Shown piece after piece: positions 49,486 through 62,500 of a DNA stretch of 64,000 bases. The notes under the pieces were generated by a model that was not told the DNA's origin, did not search any database, and worked only from the letters and a program-made list of their open reading frames with translations. Within the stretch, counting starts at the first letter, position 1, and every line of letters begins with the position of its first letter. The position numbers and the translations under genes were made by a program. The stretch lies in contig NC_086266.1 of assembly GCF_021018805.1 (NCBI RefSeq), forward strand, positions 1,426,001-1,490,000, in the 5' to 3' direction. The DNA comes from Prinia subflava (taxonomy: Eukaryota > Chordata > Aves > Passeriformes > Cisticolidae).

Positions 49486-51934
49486 AACTGCATGGTATTG
49501 AAATGGCAGCACTGTGTCCCACAGGGCTGGTCCAGCCGGGGAGCAGGAAACCACATAGAAACAGAGAGAAGTTTGAACCAACAGCATTAAAGAATTTTGT
49601 CACCAGCTAAATTTGTTTGTGTAAAGCACTTCTGCAAAAAAAAAAAATCATTTTGTTGAGTCGACACTTCCAAAGAAATTGTGTTTCATCAGGAAATCCC
49701 TGACTGCTCCAAACAGAGTGATTAACCAGCCAAAGCACAAATCAGCAAACATTATTAAAAATACAATTTATAATTATTACAATCTCATAGCAAAGAAACG
49801 TCAACCAATCTTCAACTAATTATCACAAGAGAGACACTTTGTACACCCAGTTTAAGTTGAGGGGATTAATTCCAGACAAAAGTTAATCTAAGATCTCTTG
49901 CCAATGCGACATCAGTTTATCCTAGATAACAATTAGATTAATCACCCAAAGTTCTGACCTCAGGTTACGCAGTTCACTGCAGGGATGTTGAGGATCTCTC
50001 TATCTTTCCTTGCTTGTTTGATCTGTAGTAATTCTAGCAAAAACTCTTTGATTGCCCAGAGATAGCTGACATTACATTTACTGTCATCATTTTAACTTCA
50101 GAAAACCTGTGGGGAATCACATGTACCTCAGGGTACACTAATCTTTCAGACAGCAACCACATTTTTGAGCAGATCTCTCAATTTTAGCCAATTCCTCTTG
50201 TTTATGATGCTTTCCTTCATCCTGCAGTGTAGGCTTGGAGTTGACAAAGAGGATTTTTTTTGAGTGGGGTCCTTGGCATACCTGATGCACCCCTGTGGTT
50301 CTTTGCTTTATTGGACCAGACTCGGTGCAGTGTAAATTGTCCACCTCATTCTACAGATAAACCCCCTCCAACCACACCAGCTGCTAGAAAAAGTCTCTGT
50401 GGAGATTATTTTTGAGACAGAGAAGTGGTTCTATAACACCATTAACAGTTTTCTAATCGATCATTTCATAATATTTTAATGGGCTTTAAACAACACATAA
50501 AACATATATCATTTGGCATGATTACATATTACAGGAGAAAAAAATAAAATTAGTAACATCAGATTTTCCCACTTTTAAGCTGTAAAAGCTGCCTGGGACA
50601 CAGCTTCTTCTGAGTAGTTTGTGAAGCCTTGGAAACGATTTTTAGATTTGCTTTCTTAATTTCTTTTTTGGTGAGGTAGAATGAAAAAATCCAAAATATT
50701 ATCTCCAGCACATGTTGAGCAAAGTTTAAAACAAACTCTAATACTGTTATAAATTCCAAGATAAGTGAGCAGGCATCAGGAGAAGGTATACAAGAAACAA
50801 AGACTGGGTCTGCTATTTTATCTTCGTGAGTGTTGGAAAGTTGATGACATTATATAAAAATAAAAAGCCAACATTATTATTATAAACAAATGCAAAATGA
50901 GCTGCAAAATGAAATGGTGCAGGCTGCCAACTATTTAGTGCTTCTTGGTACTCTGAAAGTATGAAAATGCCTCCTGTTCCCTGCTGACTTGTTCTGCCAG
51001 CCATCAATACTGCATGAAACTTCCAGCAGCATTAACCCTGCCCATGAAGTGGAGACAAACAGTGAGCAAGTGGAAGGAAAAACATTCTTTTAAACACAAT
51101 AAATTCTTCTGACAGCCCCAAAAATCCTCAAGCTGCAGATCACTCACCTGCACTGAAACTGAACATATCCTTGCACTGGGACAGGGACTGATACCAGAAT
51201 TTACATTCATCTCCTCATTTAACTTAGCATTCCCTTGCTGTTACATTTACTGTTACACAATCACACCATGTGCAGATCCCTCCCTGTGCATTTAACCAGT
51301 AAGAGCCACATGCTCAGTTTAACCTTTTCACTTGACCTCTGAGAAAACCTCCAAGGTCCCAGCTGGGACCCTTCAGTGAAGGCACCACCTCCCCATGAAG
51401 AACTGGACTTGTGCTCAAATCTCTGCAGTGCCTCTCACAAATCTTTACAAGATAAAAACTGATAAGGAAGGGAGAATGGCTGCCATGGCCAGGAGTTTGA
51501 CACTGAATTACACAAAGTCTTTTCATTAACTCATCATTAGATAAAAGAACAATTCTGAATCACTGGCTAAGATGAAGAATGCTTCCATAATGGATTTCTT
51601 CTTGTGCAGGCTTCACAATAAACTGGATCATATCAAGATTCAATGCACACCCTAAAATGGGTACAAGGTAGCACTACAGCCTTTCAAATGTAATGCAAGC
51701 ATTCAGACAACAGAACAGAGATTTGGCTCTTTTAGGTGTGCCTTACCACTCTGCTAGCAGAGCTCCCTAAGGGGCTGCTAGACAAGCACCACCCCTCTTC
51801 AGAAAAGAATCTCAATTATTATATTATTCTCAATATTAAAATATTATCCACAAGTTGCTGGCTCACTGCATAGAGATTTGTCTTCTAACAAGGTGAGTCT
51901 TACAGGTACTGAGATTATACTGGTTTGTTGAGTT

Positions 51935-51992
51935 TTGGGGTGGGTTTTTTGGGTTGGTTGGTGTTTCTTTGTGGATTTTGGTGGGTTTTTTT
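51935..51992. repeat. G/T-rich simple sequence
   Basis: A low-complexity stretch of G and T (GGGTTGGTTGGTGTTTC and similar) about 55 bp long, with few A or C bases. Confidence 0.8.
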
Positions 51993-54232
51993 AATATATC
52001 CTGCACATACAGCAGCAGTCTATAACAAAAACAAGAATGTGGGCACCTGTGGATTACACACATATGCATCCCATTTCTAGAAATACCTCTCACTAGTCAA
52101 GTAGTGTTAGGCAGTTTTGATATTTTTATTGCCTAAATAAAATTTCTAAAGCTTGATCTGATCAGAAGTGCATTCAGGGAGGACATTTAAGGACATTGTC
52201 TATACTATTTTCATTAAGCTGTCAGCTTATTGTCATTTTTCCTGTGCTTTTTAGCTATTTCCTTCTTTTAGAAAGAAAGCTTAGCTTTACTCTGATGCGG
52301 TTAATTGTGGAAAATTGACAGCCGAAACATTTTTTTAAACAAAACCTGGATTCAGGGCATTGGCAGAGTGCTGTCTCCATTTCTGAACTCAAGGCTTTGC
52401 AGCAGTGGAGGAGCAGCTCGGCAGGAAGCCAAGGAATTAGCCTGGGGCTGTAGAGTGTCCTGCAAGAAACGAGCTGTGGTGTGGATTCAGAATCACCCCA
52501 TCCGCTCTCCCAGTTCAACCAGTCACCTCCACATCCTCGGGCATGGCACAGCTCCAGGGGCTGCCTGCAGATGTCCAAGAAGGTGTCAGGAGGGCTCAGC
52601 ACACTCGATGGAAGTGGTGTTGTGAAAGGGGAAGATTCCCACTTGTGGCACACAGTTTACTCCACGGACAGGTCCCGGCAGGATGGAATACGTGTTTGGA
52701 GGACTGAAAATGCCCCACTGATACAGGTCACATAAGGAATAAGCTAAAAGCCAAATGAGCTCTCAGGTCAGCAATGAAAACAGCCTAAAATCTTTGTGAC
52801 ATCTTAACAAAAGAGATGCCCAGAGCTCAAACTGCAAGGTCAACAGCGTTGTGGCCACTTCAAACAATCAAGCTGGACCCCGGGAATGTAAAGAGACAGA
52901 AGAATGATGCTCACTGCTGCCTAAAGGTCAAAGCATTTACAGGATATTGTGTTCCAGAACCAGACCAGGTCTGTCCCTCACTGTGTCCAATCACAAAAGG
53001 TATTGAGCAGTTCACTTTGCAAGGAAGTCCCCAATGCACCCTAGAATATGGGCTCAAGTGAATTGCTTCTGCTTATCTGTTTAGATATGTTTTCCCTCTG
53101 CCACATGATGAATTGAAAGAATTTTTATATTTCCACAGCAAACACATCCCCAGTTATCAATTAGGCATTCACACTCAACTCTGTCTGCAATTAGAAAAAA
53201 TCATCATTTTTAAAACAGTCATTTTCAAATAGCAACATTTTCCTATATTCAGTCCAAAGAGTAATGCCTTGCATATACCCATACTGTGTCACTGAAATAG
53301 GCAGGAAAAAATCAGGATTGCTAGTGCTTAAATAAGACTTCATTTCTTCTGTTTTCGCTCAGAGGATGAGTTTGCAATATGATTTCAGGAAATACAGCTG
53401 ATAAATTAAACAACTAGTACTACTTCCTTTCTCTTTTAAGCCTTTCCAATTCCTCAAGTACCTACTGTGTGCTCTTTCCTCCTTTCATCTCCAAAAGCAA
53501 AATCTCTATGATTCATTTTCATACATGTTAAAATGCTTTAGAGCTTAAGATAAAACATTAAGTAGATGGTGTCTGGACAAAAATTAACATTGCAATTGAA
53601 GGCAGAGTGAAGTCAGTTACTGCATTCCCCTAAGAGAGCAGATAAGCAGCTGCATTAAGATAAGTTATAGTCTGTTCATACAAGCAAAAGAAATTAAAGA
53701 TTTGTACAGAAATCTTGCTTAAACATTTGGTTTCTTCAAATGAAGACTTCAGAGAGACTTAAGCTACACAAGCAACTTTCTCAGAGGGAATTGCTCAGAT
53801 CCATTTTGAGTTATTATTCCTCCACAACCAAATACACAAATCAAAAACACTTCCACAAATAAACAGAAGCTATTACAGTAAGGTCTGGGCAAAATCTGTG
53901 CTAGAAGCCCACACTACTTTGATTTTCCTAATTTTAATTGTTGTAATCTACTTAAAAACCATCTGACTTCTTTTGAACTAGGGCTCAGATCACATAAAGA
54001 AATAGGATTCTATTGAAGACTCATTACAAAGCGAGCCACTTGTAAATCTTTAGAAGAGCTTTTGAAATCTTGGCCAGGGACATTTGAAATGCAGCTGCTC
54101 TTCATCACTTGTCATTTCATGAGGTCATTAGATTGAAAATTACCCGTATTAACATGGTGTTTATTTATTTATTAATTTCTAAAAAGATTGATAAGAGGCA
54201 AGGACAAGTTACATTAGTCTGAACAAACTTAC

Positions 54233-54316
54233 CCGTGCGCCCTTCTCTGGAAAACATTTGCATCCTGCACTGCAGTCACGGCCCCCACATGGCCCACTGT
54301 AGGACTTCTTTCCACC
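54233..54316 (-). CDS. COL4A6: COL4A6 exon W1 (7S domain, four cysteines)
   Basis: An 84-bp exon of 28 codons, phase 0 to 0, with acceptor TTTTTTTAG and donor GTAAGT. It encodes [18 protein letters not shown] followed by [10 protein letters not shown]. Four cysteines in the C-x4-C-x3-C-x-C pattern are those that cross-link 7S tetramers. The recalled human sequence GEKSYGKPCGGQDCSGSC is closer than alpha-2 (KKFDVPCGGRDC) or alpha-4 ([12 protein letters not shown]). Secretion signal codons must be on an upstream exon that I could not find. Confidence 0.96.
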
Positions 54317-54660
54317 CTAAAAAAAGAAAAGAAATTTTAAAAAATTGAATTTCATCACTATTTGTTAGCTGAAGATCTTCTTTAATTAAAACACTTGGTT
54401 TCAACACTTTTCATCTACATTGCCTTTGTTGTGTGAATTTGCAAGGATGTAATTGGAAAAATGTAATTAAATTTAGTTTCTCCACAACTGGGTCCTTTTT
54501 AGAATCACCAAATGAACACAAAAAGTTGGGTTACAAATTTTTTGAGGACAACTGAATTTCCACAAGTTGGTGCTCTTCTGCAAGGTGCAGAGTGCTTCCT
54601 AGGGCTCTCAGACCCATAAAACTAGATGCTTTGAGATACTCAGTACACTATTGGACTAGG

Positions 54661-54666
54661 ATGATG

Positions 54667-54735
<69 letters not shown>
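54661..54735. repeat. ATA trinucleotide microsatellite, about 25 units
   Basis: An almost perfect ATA run follows two ATG units at its left edge. It lies about 345 bp upstream of the 7S exon in transcript orientation. Confidence 0.98.
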
Positions 54736-55733
54736 GGTTACTGCCACATGTGCCTCAGCCATTCTGCATAAATGAGTATCTTTACAGCAATGGAATTATC
54801 AAGACAAATTTAATTTTAGGAACTTTGGGTTTTGTTCCCCCTCTCTAAGGAAACTTTCACTGTCCAGCACGTTCAGGTACAGTCCCTAGGCTCTGAAATT
54901 CTGAAAGGAATAAACGTTTAAGCTTCTCATATCAAGGTGATCAAACTAAATGCCAAAACAAGTTCAGACAGGAGCCAAACATTTCCTTACTAAAAGCATT
55001 CACAGGAAATCTTTTTAAAGCCTTTAAAATTTCCTGACAGTGAGGAACGTGAAAAATGAAAGACAATCCATGCAAGCTTCCCAACTTTTGAGCTTCTTTG
55101 AATCACCTTCTCAAAAGCAAGTGACTAATCTGACATCACTCGCTCAGTGTTCTGCTCAGAGGAGGAAGGATCACCATGAACTTGAGTCTGTGCATCAGCA
55201 AGGCTTTGGTAAATAAAAACTGGTGCCTGTCTTCATGGAGAGCCTGCAGAGAGGCCTTTGGGAGCTTGTTTTGAGAGTGAAGTGCACTGACACGTATTTT
55301 GCCATGCTTCTGTGCACATTTCACAGTGGAAGTAAGCAATGTGTATCTCCATTCCTGACACTTAACCTCACATTTAAACTCCTCACACACAGCTTTACGC
55401 CTCCAGCTAGTCAGGTTATGCTTTCCCAGACACTTAACCTTAAATTCTGCAGAGATTTAAACTCCCAATCAATTTTTCTCCAGCTTATTCACTGTTCCAG
55501 CAGGCATTTGCACAAACCCATGGTTCTGTCCCCTCAGACAGCTCCTAGGAGTGGGCACAGGTCCCTTTCCACAGCTCTGTACCCCCCGAGGGCACTGCCT
55601 TGCAGTAGCTGCTGTCTCACTCATCCCCTGCCTCTGGTGGCAGCCAGCTCTGTCCCGGTGGCAGAGGACTGGATAAAAATCCACAATTCCTGCCATCCCT
55701 CGGGCTCCTGCTGCTCCCAGTAAATATGGCTCC

Positions 55734-55767
55734 AGTCAAAATCCCACTGAAGTCAAAATCCCACTGA
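55734..55767. repeat. 17-bp direct duplication
   Basis: AGTCAAAATCCCACTGA is present twice in direct tandem. Confidence 0.9.
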
Positions 55768-58700
55768 AGTCAAAAGAAATATTTCTCCTTAATTTATGGG
55801 AAGCTGGATAAAACTCTCACTGGGCTTTGTAAAAAACCAAAAGCATGTCCCTATCTTGTGTAAAATTTTGGTCACCGTGTAGTTCTAGGTTTCTCTTTCA
55901 CAGCGTGAGGAGTCGTTTTGCTCAGTTGTGAATGAAGGCATTTGGAGAGGAAGCAAAGCAAAGCCAGCTGGCTCCAGGTGTGCATACCCTGAGTATTTCA
56001 TTTAGGGGAAGTAGCTGACATCAGACACTCCAGGACTATTTAAATCACAAACAGCCATGTGCATAATATTTGTGAACACAACTCTAAAGGCTGCATATAC
56101 AATCGTAGACAACAGAGTTCTCTTCAGAAATGGTTATACATTTTCTCATTCAAATATATGAATGCAAGGTCACTCAAACATTTACAGATGGTAACCTGAC
56201 CATGTAAACATGAGCCTCTCACACTTGTTCAGTGCATGTATTCAAGGAAGAGATTTTTTTCCTACTGCTCTACATTTTAGATTGATAAATATGCTATTGA
56301 AAAAAAAAAGAATTAAAAAAAATCTGGTTATTAGTTATTGTGGTAAGCTCCACCATTATAAGAGTAATTAATGAAACCATTTTCATTTCATTGCATGGAA
56401 GTAGACCAAATCTTGAAAACAAAAAACCAAAAATCCCAAACTCATTACAGATGCAGTATTTGTTTCTTCAGGTTATTAATATATTTACCCCAGATTAAAT
56501 TTCCAAAATCAGTGGCACGTGTCAGCTGCAGACAAGGTGGAATCTGCAAGAATCACTCTCATGAGCAGCAGAAGTCAGCAAGGTATGGCCCACAGGTATG
56601 AAGTTTACCCATCTTTTCCAGTTCATTTACAATAACTACATCAAGGTCACTCCTTCCTTTGGGGGTGGGACTCAGCAACTCATTTGCTCTCACCTAAATT
56701 TTCATCCTATTTTTAAGTGGACAATCTTCATCACATGTTATAAAAGGGCCAAAAGGCCCAAACAGCTGAAAGTCTATATAATTATAGAATATCTAAATAA
56801 AAACATATGCAGTCATCTGCTGGAACTGTCAGAACACTACCTGCTATAGTGCCAACATGATTAACTCCTTAACCTTTGTCTCTGCAGACTTCTACTCCCT
56901 TGCCCTTTGTGATCCTGAAAATAAGAGCCAGCTTGTCTGTGGATGCATCCTCACCAATTCCCTGGAGGTTTTGTCATTGACTGAAGCAAGAACAGAGCAA
57001 AGCCACTGCAAATAGCACAGTGAGACATCCCACTGCGTTTTAAGTCCTCTAGGAAAGATTTACTGCACCAGCTCTGGAAAGTACCATGCACATAGCGTGT
57101 TCTTGCTTAATTAAATCACAAAAGAAACCAGGGAGGCACTTTGTGCTCCACCCACAGAATACTTCAAAGAGTAGAATGGCAGAGAAATTGCTCTCCTTTA
57201 GGGGAAGAAGATGTCTGCTGCTATGTTTGAGTTGGTCCTTGCACAATGGGTCCTTGTTGTTAACTAATGCTTGGGCACTATAGTAGTAAACATAATTAAG
57301 AAAAAAAATCTGTTTTTTCTTTAAAAAGTAAATGTCTTTAGAGCTGTTCCTCTATCCTCTATGCTATTTCTAGTGTACTATTTCTATCTTCAGGGAGTGG
57401 GACTTATCAAGTCTCAACATGTCCTGGGATCATACAACTCTCTGCTCTTGGCTGTTAACAACTTTGCACTCTTGATTGATCATTTACCCTTTATAAGAAA
57501 TGTAGAATACCACCAGGATTTCTTGTACAAGCACAAATGTCAGTGATAAATCAGTTCCTCTATGTTAAAATGAAAAAGAATGAATTATGCGTATAGTACA
57601 CCCTTAAAATTGTACGTCCATCTGTGTGCACTTTTAACAAAGCAAACAAATTAAAAGCAATAAGAGCAGAATTCAGACATGTTGTTTCTCTGTAGCCCTA
57701 CAACTCTGCAAAAGAAAAGTTGCATAAAAGGCCCATCCAAGCAGCAAATGCAGTCTAAATGCCCTTTGAAGTCCAAAGGCTTCCCATTTAGTCCCTAACA
57801 GAGGATATCAGTTGGCAATTAAGAATTTTCCAACACTATAAAAATATCAGAATTACAGAGAGTAAGCAATAGGTGGAAAACCATAAAAATAAATTATGTT
57901 AAAAAGCCAAGAGTATGCATTTGAGATACTATATCATCATGCAAGCAGGCTCCCATAACTAACCATGGATTTACCAAAGTAATTCCCTTCTCTAGCAATA
58001 GTTGTAGAGAGTGAAGTGACTTTGATGCTCCCACCTATCACACTGATGAAAATAACCATATGTTTCTAAACACAGCTTATCTATAAACACATTTATCTTA
58101 ACATTCTCTACAAACACAGTGGTGGTCCTGGAAAGCATTTTTCAAACAAACTATCTCTGGGAAGAGACAGGGAGGGCAAAAATTTTATCTACTGGAAATA
58201 CTACATTTCATACATTTTTTTCATTCCATAAGGAACAAAGGTTAGGAAAAAAGAAAACCTGAAAAATTAGTCTTTTCAGGACAAAATCAAATGGATGTTT
58301 TTGACATTGGAGAAAGAGATCTGGGCACACCTTTCAGGTTGTGCAGCAAGGCCCAGGAGCTTGGGTTTCAGCAGCATGTGAACCCAAATGCCTGCAGGCT
58401 CTGCCTGCTGACAGGGGTAAAAAAAGGCAGGCAGGCAGAGACCAGGCAGGTTTCCTACAGAAAAAACTTATTTCCCAGCATTCATCTACACCAAGAGATC
58501 CTTTGGGGCCTTTCAAGTTTTACCCCCAGCAGTATTCACAAGGAAAGTCGCTTTTTCAAACCCATGAGAGCAAATAAAACATCTGTCCATCAGTTGGAGG
58601 GGAACAAAAGCAAGTAACATCCCAAAATGCAGATACAAGTGGTAGGGGTGAGGGGGGCAAGGAAAAGCCAGAACAGCTTCAGATCAGGCAGAGAAGAAGA

Positions 58701-59360
58701 GGAAGGGGTTGGAGGACACAAGGCTGGGAATTCAAGACTTTAGAAATAAAACTCTTTCCACATTCTGCCCAACCCATGGAAACAGCTACAGCCAAGTCTG
58801 CTTGCTCCCTGTTCTCCCGCTGAGCATGTCTGGGTTGCTTTGAGATTTGCAGGTCCTGCACATTCTCAGGAATCCCACTCTCACCTCAAATTCAAAGAGG
58901 GGACCACGAAAAATTCACAAAGAAACAATGAAAGTGTGCTTTTCTGTGCTTCTGCTCTGTAGAGCAGCAATGGAAGAGGCTCCTGGATCTGTGAACCTGG
59001 CTGGACACCCGTGCACAACAAACACAGCACACAGTCCAGTTTTAGATGATCACTCAGGACTCTGGAGGTTCTGGTTTATCTGATGTAAAATCAACCTGCA
59101 GCTTTATTGGCACAGAATAATCCCATTTCCACCACACTTAGATACAGCACTGAAGTGCACAGCAGGATGTTGTATTTACTGTTACAGCTCTTGGTTCAGA
59201 TTGATTTTCTGGGCTGCCCTTCTCATTTCACTGAGGCTTTCACGCAACCTGTCCTTTCATGGTAAAACAACCCCTTGCAGTGATTCTGCCAGTCAAGCCC
59301 TTCCCTGCAGGGCACAGCTGCTTTGCTTAAGGATTCCCCTGCAGGCAGCCCAGCAAGCAC

Positions 59361-59529
59361 CTTGCACACTCATTACACAGCATTCTGCACACTCATCACA
59401 GAGCCCTCTGCACACTCCACAGCATTCTGCACACTCATCACAGAGCCCTCTGCACACTCACCACAGGGCACATTGCACACTCCAGAGCACTCTGCACACT
59501 CACCACAGGGCACATTGCACACTCACTAC
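59361..59529. repeat. Tandem cluster, 19-24-bp units, about 8 copies
   Basis: Each unit starts TGCACACTC and continues with ATCACAGAGCCCTC, ACCACAGGGCACAT or CACAGCATTC. The units alternate, suggesting duplication of a two-unit block. Confidence 0.92.
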
Positions 59530-62500
59530 GTGGTTGAGCCATGTGAAAATTAGACAGCAACTCAAGAAACCAAAAAAGGCTGTGTTCCAAATGTTGGAGA
59601 AGATCCTGCCTTGTCGTGATAACTTCTCTTCCTAGTGGCACTGATAAAGGAGAAGCCAGAAAATATAAACTGAGGTAAACAAGCCTAAAATGGCAAAGGA
59701 AATTTAAGTAGTTCCATTGTGTAGTTCCATTAATTCACTGTTATGCTGATTTAATTTCAAGTAACACTTCTGAGCACAGAGGATGTCTATTCATCAACTG
59801 TGGATCTTGCAAACTTTTGCCAAGACAAAATGTACAATCTCCATTACGGATAATCTTACCTGTCTGGAGTGGGAAAAGACAAAAAGCCTTTATAACATTT
59901 ATCTAGATTAAACAGATCAGAGGAGGTATAGCTTGATGCAGTATTTTGACAGGATGAGAGTATGTTTGCTGAGGAATAGGTACTGATTAAATCTGAGACA
60001 AAGTGTGCTGCAAACATTTCTCCCAGGAAACCAAAAATGGACAAAACATAGAACTGGCAGAATAAATGTATGATTTTATTTACAAGTATCCTATTTTGTT
60101 TTTTAAGTGTGTTTCTAGGCTACTAGGCAGAGTATGAACTTTAGAATGATATATTAGAAAACACAGAACCAAATGTCTCAGTTAGTTAGTACTGGATAAG
60201 GGAAGGAAAAACTGAGACAAAAGGAAACTATTCTTAGCAACAGCTAAAAAAACCTGAAAATACGTCTTTGGAGACATCATTATCACAACTCCTCAAGCTG
60301 AAAATAATGCAAACATCAATTTAATATTTTAATTTCCTTTTTTTCCTCCATGTAAGTAAAACTTTTTTTAGATTTTTTTGTTTCAGATATTATTTTATAT
60401 GTTGGGGGGACAGAAAACAAGGCTTTTGTTTTCAGACTGTTTTCCAGATAAGAAAAGGTGTACAATTAGCATATGCAACATCAACTTTTGGATGTCCAGT
60501 TTGTCACAGAACCTGACATGAAATTTAAAGGAATATTTTTTCAGTCTTTATTAAACCATGCAAAGGAAAATCTGTCATCAGGAAGACTAAAACTAGCTAC
60601 AAAATTAGATTGTGGAGTCTGATGCAATTTAGAACAGAAATGCCTACTTAATATAATTTTCAGAACTCTTTTATGCCAAAGGCATAGATCTTTATCAATA
60701 GGTGTGTGTGCCCTTGCAAGCAACTGTTTGAAATGGTGACTTGTTCAAATTTTTAACCCTCTAATCCCCTTTTACCATTGTCATACTGCCTGGAGTTCTC
60801 ACTTGGGAGATGACAAAAAAGCAACTCAGAAAGTAAAAGTAGCTAAAATGAAGCCTTAACCAATTAACATTAAAAAATGGACAAGGTTAAAAAGTTATTT
60901 AATTCTGGAAGTCCAAGGAAGTGGGTTTACAGAAGTTAGTTTGTAAAATAATAAAGTCATTCTGTACGAGTACATTCATTCTGTTTAAAGCATTACCTTG
61001 CTCTGTCTGCCCTGAAACCCACTGGAGAAATAATGGACAGATGTCACCTAAACATAGAAACCAATACAACAGAGATAAAAATCACAAAATTTCACTGAAA
61101 TCAACATCTTATGACCTGTTTGTGTAAATCCTCTCAAGCAGCCCCTTAGGGCTGATTCCACTCTTGTGCAGTTAGAACTGCTCAGACATGGAGGACACAG
61201 GGGGTAAAGCTTTTAATTTAAGAACCAGCTGCCACCATATTCAAAGTAAGTTTTATTAAAAAAAAAAAAGGAATTACTGCTCAGAATGGACACCATCAAA
61301 TAACTCATTTGAAGCTTTCAAAATGTCCAAATGTTGCTTTGGGTTCATTAATTTCTTAGCTGTCAGGCATAGTGTGATAAGGGCTGACCTACACTACACA
61401 TACAGCACCTACCCAGGAGATTAAAAATTGCTGTACATGCAATGTAGAAAACACACCACTAGAAAATTCTTCGTAATTGAATATCCAACCTTGAACATTA
61501 TCACTCAGAACAGTAAACCCAACAATTCATGAAACAAAGATTAGTGCTAAAATTTACGGTCTCATTGAGCAACATGCTAGCTATGCACAGCTGTCCTTCC
61601 TGAGAAAAAGCCACCCACGCTATTTCAAACAACTTTTTTCAAGGACTTTGCCAACTTAAGCAATTTTTTTTATTTTTTTGGCCACATGCATAATAATAAC
61701 ATGAGAAATATAAGTCAAAAGTCTAATGGAAGAACAAACAATTCTTCTCTATACTGGGTATTAATTTCTCCTATGTGTTTTTGTGCAGCCTGTCTTATTG
61801 TACTTTCACTTACATGCTACTTAGTTCAAATTGTACTGTATGAAGAAAAGACTACTCCATTTTTTCCTTAATTGGTAAAGTGGATTCTAACTTTTACACT
61901 GGCTCCTGTTGAAAAATACCATGGTTTGTGACACGAAACAACAGATGTTCTTAAAATAACAGACTCAGATATTTCCAACTGCTCTCACTCCCAGGGAAAT
62001 GCCAGGCAGGGAAAGGAACTGTTCTTTATTGGCACCGGGCCCAGCAGGGACCTGCCCTACAAAGTGCTGAGCACCCTGAGATTCAATGAGAGGAGAGCAA
62101 ATCCAGGACTCTCTCAGAACCAACAGGAAATATGTGTAGTGATTAAAATCACTATTCCAGCAAGTGCCAAATGCACCTGCATCATCCATCCTGACAGGCC
62201 AGCACTGAACTGGAGCTGGCCAGTCCAAGCACTCGTTTGCATTGATGCTCCAGCTCTGTGCCCAGCAGGAGGATTTCATGGGTTTGTGCTGGCACCTTGT
62301 CTCCAAACCCTGCCACGCCATCCCTAAACTCTTCCCAATTGATTGGGAATGTGGAACGATGATTTGTGAGTAACCAGTTGTGTTATATAGAATAGACACT
62401 GGAGTTAACAGCATTTCTGGTTAGCTGCCCTCCCTCTTTCAACCACAGCTTACCCCAGAACTTTATTTTTACACCTTTTTATTTCTTCATCTGGTTAATC

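Larger units (their letters stand above)
29173..54232 (-). other. 25-kb intron between the 7S exon and the first helical exon
   Basis: This is the largest intron in the window. The flanking exons join in phase 0 and give a protein junction (EKGAR-GRPGP) identical to human, so nothing is missing between them. It holds CR1-like fragments, a CpG-rich block with a 13-bp minisatellite, a 50-bp duplication, an inverted repeat pair and a purine tract, listed separately. In 37000-54200 I see only AT-rich unique-looking sequence with short simple repeats and no supported gene. Confidence 0.85.
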